Positions 1 to 5,978 of a stretch of 10,175 nucleotides of DNA are shown piece after piece. The position numbers and the translations under genes are program-made. Location: positions 26,059-36,233 of the forward strand of contig CAJUAK010000016.1 in assembly GCA_910584385.1 (NCBI GenBank), written 5' to 3'. Below the pieces are notes generated by a model, which saw only the letters and a list, made by a program, of their open reading frames with translations, searched no databases and was not told where the DNA came from. The first letter of the stretch is position 1; every line of letters starts with the position of its first letter. This stretch comes from an uncultured Alphaproteobacteria bacterium. Its GTDB lineage: Bacteria; Pseudomonadota; Alphaproteobacteria; RF32; CAG-239.

Positions 1-325
1 CAAAGATGTACGTGAGGAAGCGAGCACCGGAAAGTGCCTGCAGAATCCCCTTAAAAACCGTTTTCACATAGGATTCACAGCAACAAAAAAACTCGGCAAG
101 GCCCATATCCGCAATCGGGTGAAAAGAAGGCTTCGGGCAGCTGCGAGAGATGTGTTGCCGGATTTGGGAAAAGATGGCTTCAATTATGTTTTGATTGGCA
201 GATATAATACCGAGAAAGTGCCTTTTGACTTGCTGAAAAAAGACTTAAAAAAAGGTGTTAAAAAGCTTAATAACTTGCTGAAAGAAAAAGAGAATGCCGG
301 GAAAAATCCTCATTTGGATAATTAG
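1..325 (+). CDS. rnpA: Ribonuclease P protein component (5'-truncated by window edge)
   Basis: This is the basic protein subunit of RNase P, which helps the catalytic RNA remove 5' leaders from precursor tRNAs. The frame is open from base 2 and ends at TAG 323-325, giving 107 visible residues; the start codon and perhaps 10-20 N-terminal residues lie upstream of the window. The family signature is clear: a segment reading RFHIGFTATKKLG, followed by the arginine-rich RNR motif (HIRNRVKRRLR), which binds the RNA. The GTG at 119 falls inside this motif and is not a start. The tail is lysine-rich. The gene overlaps yidD by 32 bp, and in most bacteria rpmH lies just upstream, so it is probably part of an rpmH-rnpA-yidD-yidC operon whose promoter is outside the window. 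Confidence 0.95.
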   Translation, partial: KDVREEASTGKCLQNPLKNRFHIGFTATKKLGKAHIRNRVKRRLRAAARDVLPDLGKDGFNYVLIGRYNTEKVPFDLLKKDLKKGVKKLNNLLKEKENAGKNPHLDN

Positions 326-527
326 GGGTTATCAAAAATTCTTATCTCCCCTGTGTCCGGGAGTATGCCGTTTCCGCCCAACATGTTCGGAATATATGAT
401 TCAGGCGATAAAAATCCACGGGGTTTTTTATGGGGTTTATTTAGGATGCAAAAGGCTTTTGCGCTGCCATCCGTGGGGCGGATGCGGCGAAGACCCCGTC
501 CCGCCGGCAAAGGAAAAAAAGAAATAA
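294..527 (+). CDS. yidD: YidD, putative membrane protein insertion efficiency factor
   Basis: A 77-residue protein of the YidD family, a small membrane-associated protein thought from E. coli work to help YidC-dependent insertion. The family motifs are present: an N-terminal amphipathic and hydrophobic stretch (IWIIRGYQKFLSP), the cysteine motif CRFRPTCSEY, and the C-terminal block RLLRCHPWGGCGEDPVP. A lysine-rich end follows. Length is normal for the family. The ATG lies inside the end of rnpA in another frame, so translation is probably coupled; only a weak purine-rich stretch (AAAGAG) precedes it. yidC follows 69 bp downstream. The position between rnpA and yidC is the conserved one. Confidence 0.95.
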   Translation: MPGKILIWIIRGYQKFLSPLCPGVCRFRPTCSEYMIQAIKIHGVFYGVYLGCKRLLRCHPWGGCGEDPVPPAKEKKK

Positions 528-596
528 TTCCTTGCCAAGGATTGGTTTTTATACTACATAACGATAATAAGCGAATTTTAATAAGGAAATAAAAAA

Positions 597-2252
597 ATGC
601 GAGAAGAAACAAAGGGTTTGTATTTAGCTGTTATCTTGTCTGTTATGATTATTTTTCTCACAAACTGGCTTTGGCCAAAAAAAGATTTGCCAACGGCAGA
701 TAAGCCTCTTCCGGAAGTTGCCGCAGAAGAGAAAACTGCAGCGATTGAACCTGCTCCAGCTCTGCCGACGGAAGAGATTTTAGCAAAAGATTCCCGCATT
801 CAAATTGACAATTCCGCCATAAAAGGCAGCCTGAGAACCAAGGGCGCCCGTTTTGACGAACTATCCTTAAAAAAATATAAGCAAAACTTAGAAAATGACA
901 GTCCCGATGTCGCCCTTTTGGCACCGGCACACAGCAAATCCCCCTATTACGCAGAATTTGGCTGGCTAAACAGCGGAAAAAATGTTAAATTGCCGAATTC
1001 TGAAACGATATGGAAAAGCAAAGGGCAGGAACTCACGCCCAAAACGCCGCTTGTTCTGGAATGGAATAACGGCCAAGGCCTAAAATTTATCCGTAAAATA
1101 AGCCTTGATAAAAATTACCTTTTCACAATCAGCGACACCGTTGAAAACAATACCGCGCAAAATATCAGCCTCTATCCTTACGGGCTTATTTCCCGCAGCG
1201 GGCCGGATGAAAAATCTCAAAGCAATGTCGTGCATGAAGGAATGAGCGGCGTTATTGACGGCTCATTAAAAGAAGAAAAATTTTCAAGCCTTAAAAAAGG
1301 GGAAAAACAAGAATATAAAACCACTGGCGGCTGGGCAGGCTTTTCTGACCGTTATTGGTTCTCGTCTTTAATCCTTGACCGCGAAGAAGAAAGCAAAGTC
1401 CAGTTCCGCCATAATGAAGACGGCCTTTATCAAGTAGACTATGTCGGACAGCCTGTTACAATAGATGCGGGAACAGCGGCAACAACAAATATACAGTTTT
1501 ACGCAGGCGCCAAGGAAATCAAACTGCTTGACCAATATGCAAAAAAGCAAAACATAAACAAATTTGATTTGGCGGTAGATTTTGGCTGGTATTATTTCCT
1601 GACAAAGCCCTTCTTCTATATTCTGGACTTTTTATACAACCTCATTGGCAACATGGGCTGGGCAATTTTATGCTTTGCCGCCATATTAAGGCTTATAATG
1701 TTTCCCATCGCAAACAAATCTTATGAGAGCATGTCTAAAATGAAAAAGCTCCAACCAAGAATGCAGGAGCTGCAAGAAAGATATAAAGACGACAAAGTAA
1801 AACTGCAGCAAGAAATGATGGGGCTTTATAGAAAAGAAAAAATCAATCCGGCTTCCGGCTGTTTGCCGATTTTAATCCAAATCCCGGTATTTTTCTCATT
1901 ATATAAAGTATTAAACATCGCTATAGAAATCCGCCATGCACCGTTTATCGGCTGGATTAAAGACCTTTCGGCACCGGATCCGCTTACGCTTTCTGTTATA
2001 ACGCATCTGCCGGTTCCTTCTTTGATAGATATCGGCGTATGGCCGATTATTATGGGACTGACCATGTATATCCAGCAAAAGCTAAATCCGGCACCGGCTA
2101 ACAAAGACCAGGCGCGCATGTTTGCCTTAATGCCCTTAATATTCATGTTTATGCTCGGGCATTTTGCATCCGGACTGGTTATCTACTGGACACTAAGCAA
2201 TGTCCTGTCCATTATGCAGCAAAAAGTCATTATGAAAAAAGTCGGAGTATAA
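597..2252 (+). CDS. yidC: Membrane protein insertase YidC
   Basis: YidC (551 residues, close to the E. coli length) inserts membrane proteins into the inner membrane, alone or with SecYEG. It starts with a membrane segment (about 8-25), then a proline/alanine/glutamate-rich linker (28-60). Next comes the large periplasmic domain typical of Gram-negative YidC (about 65-320), then the conserved insertase core (about 335-551). R365 in the segment AAILRLIMFPI corresponds to the conserved intramembrane arginine of the hydrophilic groove (R366 in E. coli). Residues 372-415 form the charged cytoplasmic helical hairpin. Further membrane segments lie near 421-443, 480-495 and 510-540, and the C-terminus is basic. 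The ATG is preceded by TAAGGA with suitable spacing. The stop is separated from the yihA start by a single base, so the two are co-transcribed and probably translationally coupled. Confidence 0.98.
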   Translation: MREETKGLYLAVILSVMIIFLTNWLWPKKDLPTADKPLPEVAAEEKTAAIEPAPALPTEEILAKDSRIQIDNSAIKGSLRTKGARFDELSLKKYKQNLENDSPDVALLAPAHSKSPYYAEFGWLNSGKNVKLPNSETIWKSKGQELTPKTPLVLEWNNGQGLKFIRKISLDKNYLFTISDTVENNTAQNISLYPYGLISRSGPDEKSQSNVVHEGMSGVIDGSLKEEKFSSLKKGEKQEYKTTGGWAGFSDRYWFSSLILDREEESKVQFRHNEDGLYQVDYVGQPVTIDAGTAATTNIQFYAGAKEIKLLDQYAKKQNINKFDLAVDFGWYYFLTKPFFYILDFLYNLIGNMGWAILCFAAILRLIMFPIANKSYESMSKMKKLQPRMQELQERYKDDKVKLQQEMMGLYRKEKINPASGCLPILIQIPVFFSLYKVLNIAIEIRHAPFIGWIKDLSAPDPLTLSVITHLPVPSLIDIGVWPIIMGLTMYIQQKLNPAPANKDQARMFALMPLIFMFMLGHFASGLVIYWTLSNVLSIMQQKVIMKKVGV

Positions 2253-2253
2253 A

Positions 2254-2895
2254 ATGGAATTTAAAATAGAGGAATTAAGCCCCGAAGATAAAATCCAGGC
2301 ACAAGCTCTATTTAAAAGAACTCCGGCATTCATGCTGGGTGTTGCCCAACTGGGGCAGCTCCCGGATTCTGATTTGCCCGAAATAGCATTTGCAGGACGC
2401 TCAAACGCCGGGAAATCAAGTCTGATAAATGCGCTATTTAACAACAAGACAATCGCCAAGACATCAAATACGCCAGGGCGCACGCAACAACTAAATTATT
2501 TTAATTTAGACAACCGCCTCTATCTGGTCGACATGCCCGGATACGGCTACGCGCAAGCTCCCGAAAAACTGGTTAAGCAATGGCAAAAACTTCTTTTGGC
2601 TTATCTTCAGGGGCGGGTTAATTTAAAACGCGTCTTCATGCTTATTGATTCCCGCCACGGCATAAAAAAAGCCGATTTAGAGATTATGGAGCTGTTAGAT
2701 AAAGCCGCCGTAACCTATCAAATCATCCTGACCAAATGCGATAAAATATCTGAGGCAGAACTCGCAAAAACAATGGCGGCAACAGAGAAAGAGCTGGAAA
2801 AGCATGCGGCGGCCTACATAAAAGTCATTGCAACAAGCTCCGAAAAAAAGCAAAATTTAGATGCCGTACGCGAGGAAATATATTCCCTTACCTAA
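2254..2895 (+). CDS. yihA: Ribosome biogenesis GTP-binding protein EngB/YihA/YsxC
   Basis: A 213-residue TRAFAC-class GTPase of the EngB family, needed for late assembly of the large ribosomal subunit. All nucleotide-binding motifs are visible: G1 GRSNAGKSS (48-56), G2 TPGRT (73-77), G3 DMPGYGYA (93-100, the family signature around DxPGYGYA), G4 TKCDK (160-164) and G5 TSS (194-196). Length is typical. The start is supported by GGAG at 2244-2247 and by the one-base gap after yidC; yidC-engB adjacency is common in alphaproteobacteria. No strong terminator follows at once. The next candidate is the hairpin at 3379-3413, beyond two small frames. Confidence 0.97.
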   Translation: MEFKIEELSPEDKIQAQALFKRTPAFMLGVAQLGQLPDSDLPEIAFAGRSNAGKSSLINALFNNKTIAKTSNTPGRTQQLNYFNLDNRLYLVDMPGYGYAQAPEKLVKQWQKLLLAYLQGRVNLKRVFMLIDSRHGIKKADLEIMELLDKAAVTYQIILTKCDKISEAELAKTMAATEKELEKHAAAYIKVIATSSEKKQNLDAVREEIYSLT

Positions 2896-2903
2896 AAAAA
2901 CGC

Positions 2904-2931
2904 TTGCTTTTTGTCCAAAATCCGCTATCCT
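2904..2931 (+). promoter_or_regulatory. Possible promoter upstream of the small membrane ORFs
   Basis: TTGCTT (2904-2909) and TATCCT (2926-2931) are separated by 16 bp, preceded by C as in many alphaproteobacterial -35 boxes (CTTG). Transcription would start near 2938, about 27 bases before the ATG at 2965. Just downstream is the inverted repeat AGGTAA-TACC-TTACCT (2935-2950), at the expected start site, which could be an operator or a short 5' hairpin. This rests on pattern matching only. Confidence 0.35.
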
Positions 2932-2964
2932 GATAGGTAATACCTTACCTTTATTCCTATTATC

Positions 2965-3117
2965 ATGAAGCAAGAAAATAAGTTCATTCTTATATTTGCA
3001 ATAATCATTATATCAATGGTTGGCTTTCACTGGTTTTTTGTTCCCACCGCGCTTATTGCGGGTCTCTGTTTAGCGTTTATTATCTGTCTCCCGACCAAAC
3101 GGCAGCGCAGAAAATAA
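2965..3117 (+). CDS. Small hydrophobic protein, 50 codons, unrecognised
   Basis: An ATG-to-TAA frame of 50 residues with a short charged N-terminus (MKQENK), two closely spaced hydrophobic stretches (about 7-20 and 25-41, with a HWFFVP turn between) and a strongly basic end (PTKRQRRK). This fits a small inner-membrane hairpin protein with both ends in the cytoplasm by the positive-inside rule. I recognise no family. No Shine-Dalgarno sequence precedes the ATG, which weakens the call. In favour are the possible promoter at 2904-2931, the membrane-protein pattern and a terminator downstream. It could instead be chance coding in the tail of the yihA transcript. Confidence 0.45.
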   Translation: MKQENKFILIFAIIIISMVGFHWFFVPTALIAGLCLAFIICLPTKRQRRK

Positions 3118-3161
3118 AAATTTTGCATTAACTTATTTATAAACCCTAAAAATCAAACACC

Positions 3162-3341
3162 ATGACAGCTCTCATTATTATCGGCATCATTTATGTCGTA
3201 TTCTATGCTTGGATGTTTTTTGAAATCAAACGGGCACCCCTCGTTCCCGATGATTTAGACACCGATTCTCTCCCTGACAAAGGCACAGAGAAAAAAGCAG
3301 AATCAAAAGCCTTATTTACAACCCCGGCAGCCGCCGTTTAA
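3162..3341 (+). CDS. Small single-span membrane protein, 59 codons, unrecognised
   Basis: An ATG-to-TAA frame of 59 residues: a hydrophobic segment from residue 3 to about 20 (rich in isoleucine, ending YAWMFFEIKR) and then a polar, charged tail with DDLDTDS and KGTEKKAESK. The basic residues right after the helix suggest an N-out/C-in single-span protein. It lies 44 bp after the previous small frame and 37 bp before the terminator at 3379, so it would end the transcript. There is no clear ribosome binding site, and I recognise no family. Base composition resembles the neighbouring genes. Confidence 0.45.
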   Translation: MTALIIIGIIYVVFYAWMFFEIKRAPLVPDDLDTDSLPDKGTEKKAESKALFTTPAAAV

Positions 3342-3378
3342 AAAACAACTGCCTATGAAGTAAAATTACGCTAAAAAA

Positions 3379-3413
3379 AGAAAACGGAGAACTTTACAAG
3401 TCCTCCGTTTTCT
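3379..3413. terminator. Bidirectional rho-independent terminator
   Basis: AGAAAACGGAG (3379-3389) pairs perfectly with CTCCGTTTTCT (3403-3413). An inner ACTT/AAGT pairing (3391-3394 with 3398-3401) follows after one A-C mismatch. On the - strand the stem is followed by a run of seven U, ending the M23 peptidase transcript 17 bases after its stop codon. On the + strand it would end the yihA and small-ORF transcript, with a weaker U-rich arm. The location between convergent genes fits both roles. Confidence 0.85.
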
Positions 3414-3429
3414 TCTGCCGAACAGGCAA

Positions 3430-4848
3430 TTATTTTTGCGCTAACTTTTCATTATTTGCCGCAGCAAAAAGATTCGGATAATCCGTCTTCAAGCTTGCCA
3501 CAACTTTCTTAAAGTTTTTCAAATTCGCACCAGCCAAATTCTCGCCGGTTGCAGCCTTAATCCTTGTCGGATTAACACGCCGCCCGTTCTGAACAACCTC
3601 ATAATGCAAGTGCGGACCGGTCGACCTTCCGGTTGAGCCGACAAAACCAATCACCTGCCCCTGTTTTACGCGAACGCCGGGACGGATGCCTTTTGCAATC
3701 CGCTGCATATGCCCATAAGCCGTCGAATATTCAGAATTATGACGGATTTTAACATAGTTTCCATATCCACCGTTATATTTAGCAGCCTGAACAACACCGT
3801 CGCCGCCGGCATAAATCGCCGTTCCCATCGGCGCCGCATAATCTACGCCCCAGTGAATAATCGTCCGTTTCAAAATCGGGTGCCGCCTTTTGCCAAATGG
3901 TGAAGAAATGCGTGCACGTTGGAAAGCAAGAGGCTTTTTATAAAGAGTTTTCTTTAAGGCCAAGCCTTTTTCATTATAATAATCAACCTCGCCATTGCTG
4001 TTCTTAAAGCGATACAAAGCGACTTTATGATTGCGCAGCTGCAAAGCGGCATAAAGGATATTACCGGACTTAACTACTTTTCCATCCGGCGTCAGCTGAT
4101 TTTCATAAACAATTTCAAATTTATCGCCTTTGTGAACATCTCTGCGAAAATCAACAGAATAAGAAAAGATTTTAATAAACTCCGCAACTGTCCGGCTTGA
4201 TATTCCGTGCTTTTTCATTGAGACGGACAAATTGCCTTCAATCACGCCCTGAATTGTATTAACCTCATCAACCAATTCATCTTTCACAAGCTTTGCCAAA
4301 TATGCATTATTATCATCATTTTCCAAAACATAACGGCTGCCTGGACCATTATCAATAACCAGGGAGTTAATTTTAATAAGGCTCTCATCCTCGCTGTTGA
4401 TTAACAAGGAAGCCTGAACTTTTTGCCCGGCCTTCAAATCCCGGGGATCAAAAACTTTCTTTAAAGCCGCATATACATCATTCGCCACGCCTCTGTCCGC
4501 GCCCAGATTCTGCAAAAGGGAAATAAGCGTATCGCCGCTTTTAACTTCAATATCCTTAACGACGTTTTTTTCACGCTCAAAATGATTAACCAATTGGAAC
4601 AGGCTACGGATATTTTCAACCGAACTTTCAGGATACAGCGTATCGGCAGGGCTCATGGAACTGCGGATATCTTCTTCCAGCATTACATATCCCAAGCGCT
4701 CGGAAGAAGGCGTTGAAGCATTCACATCATTATTATTAATAAGAGACAGCACAAAAGCACCGGCGATTGCGGCGGCATATCCCACGGTAATGATTTTATG
4801 CTTATTTTTATGGCTGATACCATATTTTATATAATCTTTAATACTCAT
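3430..4848 (-). CDS. Membrane-anchored M23 family zinc endopeptidase (MepM-like)
   Basis: A likely peptidoglycan DD-endopeptidase that cuts cross-links in the periplasm. From the chosen start it has 472 residues: a basic N-terminus, one membrane segment or uncleaved signal (about 19-37), and a LysM/OapA-like region near 98-148 (IEVKSGDTLISLL). A linker domain like that of MepM/Csd3 proteins follows (about 200-310), then the M23 domain (about 312-430). The catalytic set is complete: H332 and D336 in HWGVDYAAP, H380 in AYGHM, and H413/H415 in GPHLHYE. The frame stays open up to an ATG at 4956, but those extra 36 residues are an odd Phe/Lys-rich stretch from AT-rich DNA. The ATG at 4848 has AAGAG about 9 bases upstream and gives a normal N-terminus. 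It is transcribed alone and ends at the hairpin 3379-3413. Confidence 0.92.
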   Translation of the reverse strand: MSIKDYIKYGISHKNKHKIITVGYAAAIAGAFVLSLINNNDVNASTPSSERLGYVMLEEDIRSSMSPADTLYPESSVENIRSLFQLVNHFEREKNVVKDIEVKSGDTLISLLQNLGADRGVANDVYAALKKVFDPRDLKAGQKVQASLLINSEDESLIKINSLVIDNGPGSRYVLENDDNNAYLAKLVKDELVDEVNTIQGVIEGNLSVSMKKHGISSRTVAEFIKIFSYSVDFRRDVHKGDKFEIVYENQLTPDGKVVKSGNILYAALQLRNHKVALYRFKNSNGEVDYYNEKGLALKKTLYKKPLAFQRARISSPFGKRRHPILKRTIIHWGVDYAAPMGTAIYAGGDGVVQAAKYNGGYGNYVKIRHNSEYSTAYGHMQRIAKGIRPGVRVKQGQVIGFVGSTGRSTGPHLHYEVVQNGRRVNPTRIKAATGENLAGANLKNFKKVVASLKTDYPNLFAAANNEKLAQK

Positions 4849-4965
4849 AAAAACGCTCTTAAACCTTATAAAAACAATGTTTACCCATTTTTTGAAATAT
4901 AATAAAACCACGAAAAAAAACAAATAAAATATAGGTTTATGTGCATAAGTAACCATACAAAATAC

Positions 4966-4971
4966 ATTATA
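4966..4971 (-). promoter_or_regulatory. Candidate -10 box for the M23 peptidase gene
   Basis: On the - strand this reads TATAAT, a perfect -10 consensus, about 118 bases upstream of the chosen ATG at 4848. I see no good -35 box. The whole stretch 4849-5016 is very AT-rich, so a chance match is possible. If it is used, the transcript would start at about 4959, leaving no leader for the ATG at 4956; this agrees with the inner start at 4848. Confidence 0.25.
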
Positions 4972-5016
4972 TCAGAGATAATATTAAAAAAAATATAATA
5001 AAAACGAAAAAAGTTC

Positions 5017-5045
5017 TTGCTTTTAAAATTTTTGTTGGTTATAAG
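5017..5045 (+). promoter_or_regulatory. Promoter of tRNA-Asp
   Basis: TTGCTT (5017-5022) and TATAAG (5040-5045) are separated by exactly 17 bp and preceded by an A/T-rich upstream stretch. The expected start is near 5052, four bases before the mature tRNA end. The GGGGCAG that follows the -10 box is a G-rich discriminator, as is common at stable-RNA promoters under stringent control; that regulatory reading is inference. Confidence 0.7.
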
Positions 5046-5055
5046 GGGCAGTGAT

Positions 5056-5132
5056 GGGGGTGTAGCTCAGTTGGTTAGAGCGCCTGCCTGTCACGCAGGA
5101 GGTCGCGGGTTCGAGCCCCGTCACTCCCGCCA
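5056..5132 (+). tRNA. tRNA-Asp (anticodon GTC)
   Basis: A complete cloverleaf of 77 bases with encoded CCA. The acceptor arm GGGGGTG (5056-5062) pairs with CACTCCC (5122-5128) with one G-U pair. The D arm is GCTC/GAGC. The anticodon stem CCTGC/GCAGG encloses the loop CTGTCAC with anticodon GTC at 5090-5092. The T arm is GCGGG-TTCGAGC-CCCGT. The discriminator is G5129 and CCA is 5130-5132. It decodes GAC/GAU. It has its own promoter (5017-5045) and terminator (5144-5165). Its 3' portion, from the T loop on, is copied at 5367. Confidence 0.97.
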
Positions 5133-5208
5133 TCACAAAAACACCGGCTTTATGCCGGTTTTTTTGTATCTATCCCTCAAGGGCGAGAAACCGCGACCTC
5201 GATCGCGG
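5112..5208 (+). repeat. Direct repeat, copy 1 (tRNA-Asp 3' end, terminator and flank)
   Basis: A 97-base segment beginning in the T loop of tRNA-Asp, running through the acceptor 3' strand, CCA and terminator, and ending after a GC-rich hairpin CCGCGA-CCTCGA-TCGCGG (5191-5208). It recurs at 5367-5463, offset by 255 bases, with three differences: one base lost from a GG in the terminator, one G gained in GGGCG, and A5196 changed to G. A duplicated tRNA 3' end is the classic footprint of site-specific integration at a tRNA gene. Here the copies enclose only 158 bases and no integrase. Confidence 0.9.
5144..5165 (+). terminator. Rho-independent terminator of tRNA-Asp
   Basis: CCGGC (5144-5148), loop TTTAT, GCCGG (5154-5158), then seven T (5159-5165), starting 12 bases after the tRNA CCA. 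A run of A upstream could add A-U pairs to the stem. The copy in the second repeat (stem near 5399-5412) has lost one G, which shortens the stem to four pairs, so it is probably weak. Confidence 0.85.
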
Positions 5209-5366
5209 GCTGAAGGAAGAAAAAATTTCCGGGGGACATTTTTTCGACGAAAGGCGCCAAATTTGTTAGTTTGCAGACAAGCGGCAGCGCAAGTTTGCAA
5301 ACGTTACAAATCAAGTGACCGCAGCGAAGTTGGCGCGCATTTTAATGCAAGCCTCACGCAGCAAGA
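5209..5366. other. 158-bp spacer between the direct repeats, rich in inverted repeats
   Basis: No convincing gene. The segment looks more GC-rich than its flanks and is full of symmetry. GCGCCAA (5254-5260) can pair with TTGGCGC (5330-5336). Within it, TTTGTTAGTTTGC (5262-5274) pairs, with one mismatch and one bulge, with GCAAACGTTACAAA (5297-5310). GCATT/AATGC form a small hairpin at 5337-5348. The motif GCAGC(GC)AAG occurs at 5284, 5321 and 5358, spaced exactly 37 bases apart. AGTGAC (5314-5319) is complementary to GTCACT (5375-5380) in repeat copy 2. It could be a remnant of an inserted element, a dispersed palindromic repeat or a structured RNA; the sequence alone does not decide. Confidence 0.5.
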
Positions 5367-5463
5367 CGAGCCCCGTCACTCCCGCCATCACAAAAACACC
5401 GGCTTTATGCCGTTTTTTTGTATCTATCCCTCAAGGGGCGAGAAACCGCGGCCTCGATCGCGG
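5367..5463 (+). repeat. Direct repeat, copy 2 (partial tRNA-Asp 3' end)
   Basis: The second copy of the 97-base repeat of 5112-5208. It contains the last part of tRNA-Asp from the T loop through CCA (5385-5387), but the 5' side is not a tRNA, so it is a tRNA fragment and not a gene. Upstream, TCACGCAG (5354-5361) matches the anticodon arm of the real tRNA (5091-5098) with an 8-base shorter spacing, so the resemblance may extend further in decayed form. The A-to-G change at 5451 turns an A-U pair of the end hairpin into G-U and so keeps it paired. It ends 107 bases before the next gene. Confidence 0.88.
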
Positions 5464-5570
5464 AGCATTATTCACATCAGCTGTTTACCCCGAGATTCCA
5501 TCCAAAAAACATCTTCCTATTTGAAAAAAAATATGCTAAAAAAAATAAAATTTATAAAAGGAGAGAACAA

Positions 5571-5954
5571 ATGAGCGAAGATACAAACACAAAATCTTTT
5601 TTTAAAAGAATATTGTCCTTAATCTTTAAATCTCCGGTCAGCCTCTTATTCATCGGGGCCATTTTATGGTTTCTCGCCAAAATATATATCATTGGCCAGG
5701 ATACGCTGCTTAATAAAGCCTATTTAATCGGCATTTGCGGCTTATGGATATTTTGGTTTGTCGCCAAAAGCTTTTTTAAGATTCTTCTTTTAATCCTTTT
5801 TGCCGCCGGATTATTTCTGGGATATTACTATCTAACGAATTACAATGAAATCACATGTAAAAACAATGGCGGATATTGGAACAGCGAATTAAAAGTCTGC
5901 GAAGAAAAACTAAACATGTGGCAACAAATTCAAAAATGGTGGAAGAATAAATAA
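5571..5954 (+). CDS. Three-span membrane protein of unknown function, 127 aa
   Basis: I do not recognise a family. The start is well supported by AAAAGGAGAG a few bases upstream. After a polar N-terminus (MSEDTNTKSFFKR) there are three hydrophobic segments, about 21-41, 50-66 and 69-88, rich in Leu, Ile, Phe and Trp. A soluble tail of some 38 residues follows with two cysteines in CKNNGGYWNSELKVCE. By the positive-inside rule and an odd number of spans, the tail should face the periplasm, where the cysteines could form a disulfide; this is inference. The C-terminus is Trp/Lys-rich (WQQIQKWWKNK). It is the first of a two-gene unit with the gene at 5979 (24-bp gap). The frame runs open upstream into the repeat region, but only this ATG has a binding site. 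Confidence 0.8.
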   Translation: MSEDTNTKSFFKRILSLIFKSPVSLLFIGAILWFLAKIYIIGQDTLLNKAYLIGICGLWIFWFVAKSFFKILLLILFAAGLFLGYYYLTNYNEITCKNNGGYWNSELKVCEEKLNMWQQIQKWWKNK

Positions 5955-5978
5955 CCAGTTCAAAAACAAGGATAATTC

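Noticed and set aside
119..325. Short rnpA starting at GTG 119
   Set aside because: This GTG lies inside the conserved RNR motif and the frame is open to the window edge, so the gene begins upstream of base 1.
531..541. CCTTGCCAAGG palindrome between yidD and yidC
   Set aside because: Four base pairs with a three-base loop and no T-run; it is too weak to call a terminator or operator.
528..596. Separate promoter in front of yidC (TATACT at 550-555)
   Set aside because: No -35 box at suitable spacing. The gap is short and the genes belong to a conserved operon.
322..612. 96-codon frame on the - strand over yidD and the yidC leader
   Set aside because: It is antisense to the well-conserved yidD, with no recognisable protein features and no binding site.
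4849..4956. Longer N-terminus of the M23 peptidase (36 extra residues)
   Set aside because: The extra stretch is Phe/Lys-rich translation of AT-rich DNA with no binding site, and it would place a second hydrophobic segment before the normal anchor. The ATG at 4848 fits better.
5284..5365. The 37-base spacing read as a CRISPR array
   Set aside because: The repeated part is only 8-10 bases and imperfect, the units differ otherwise, and no cas gene is in the window.
5017..5574. Open frame of 185 codons across the tRNA and both repeats
   Set aside because: It reads straight through tRNA-Asp (the familiar AQLVRAPACHAGGRGFEPRHSRH-like translation), the terminators and the repeat copies, and has no binding site. 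It is an artefact of a tRNA locus.
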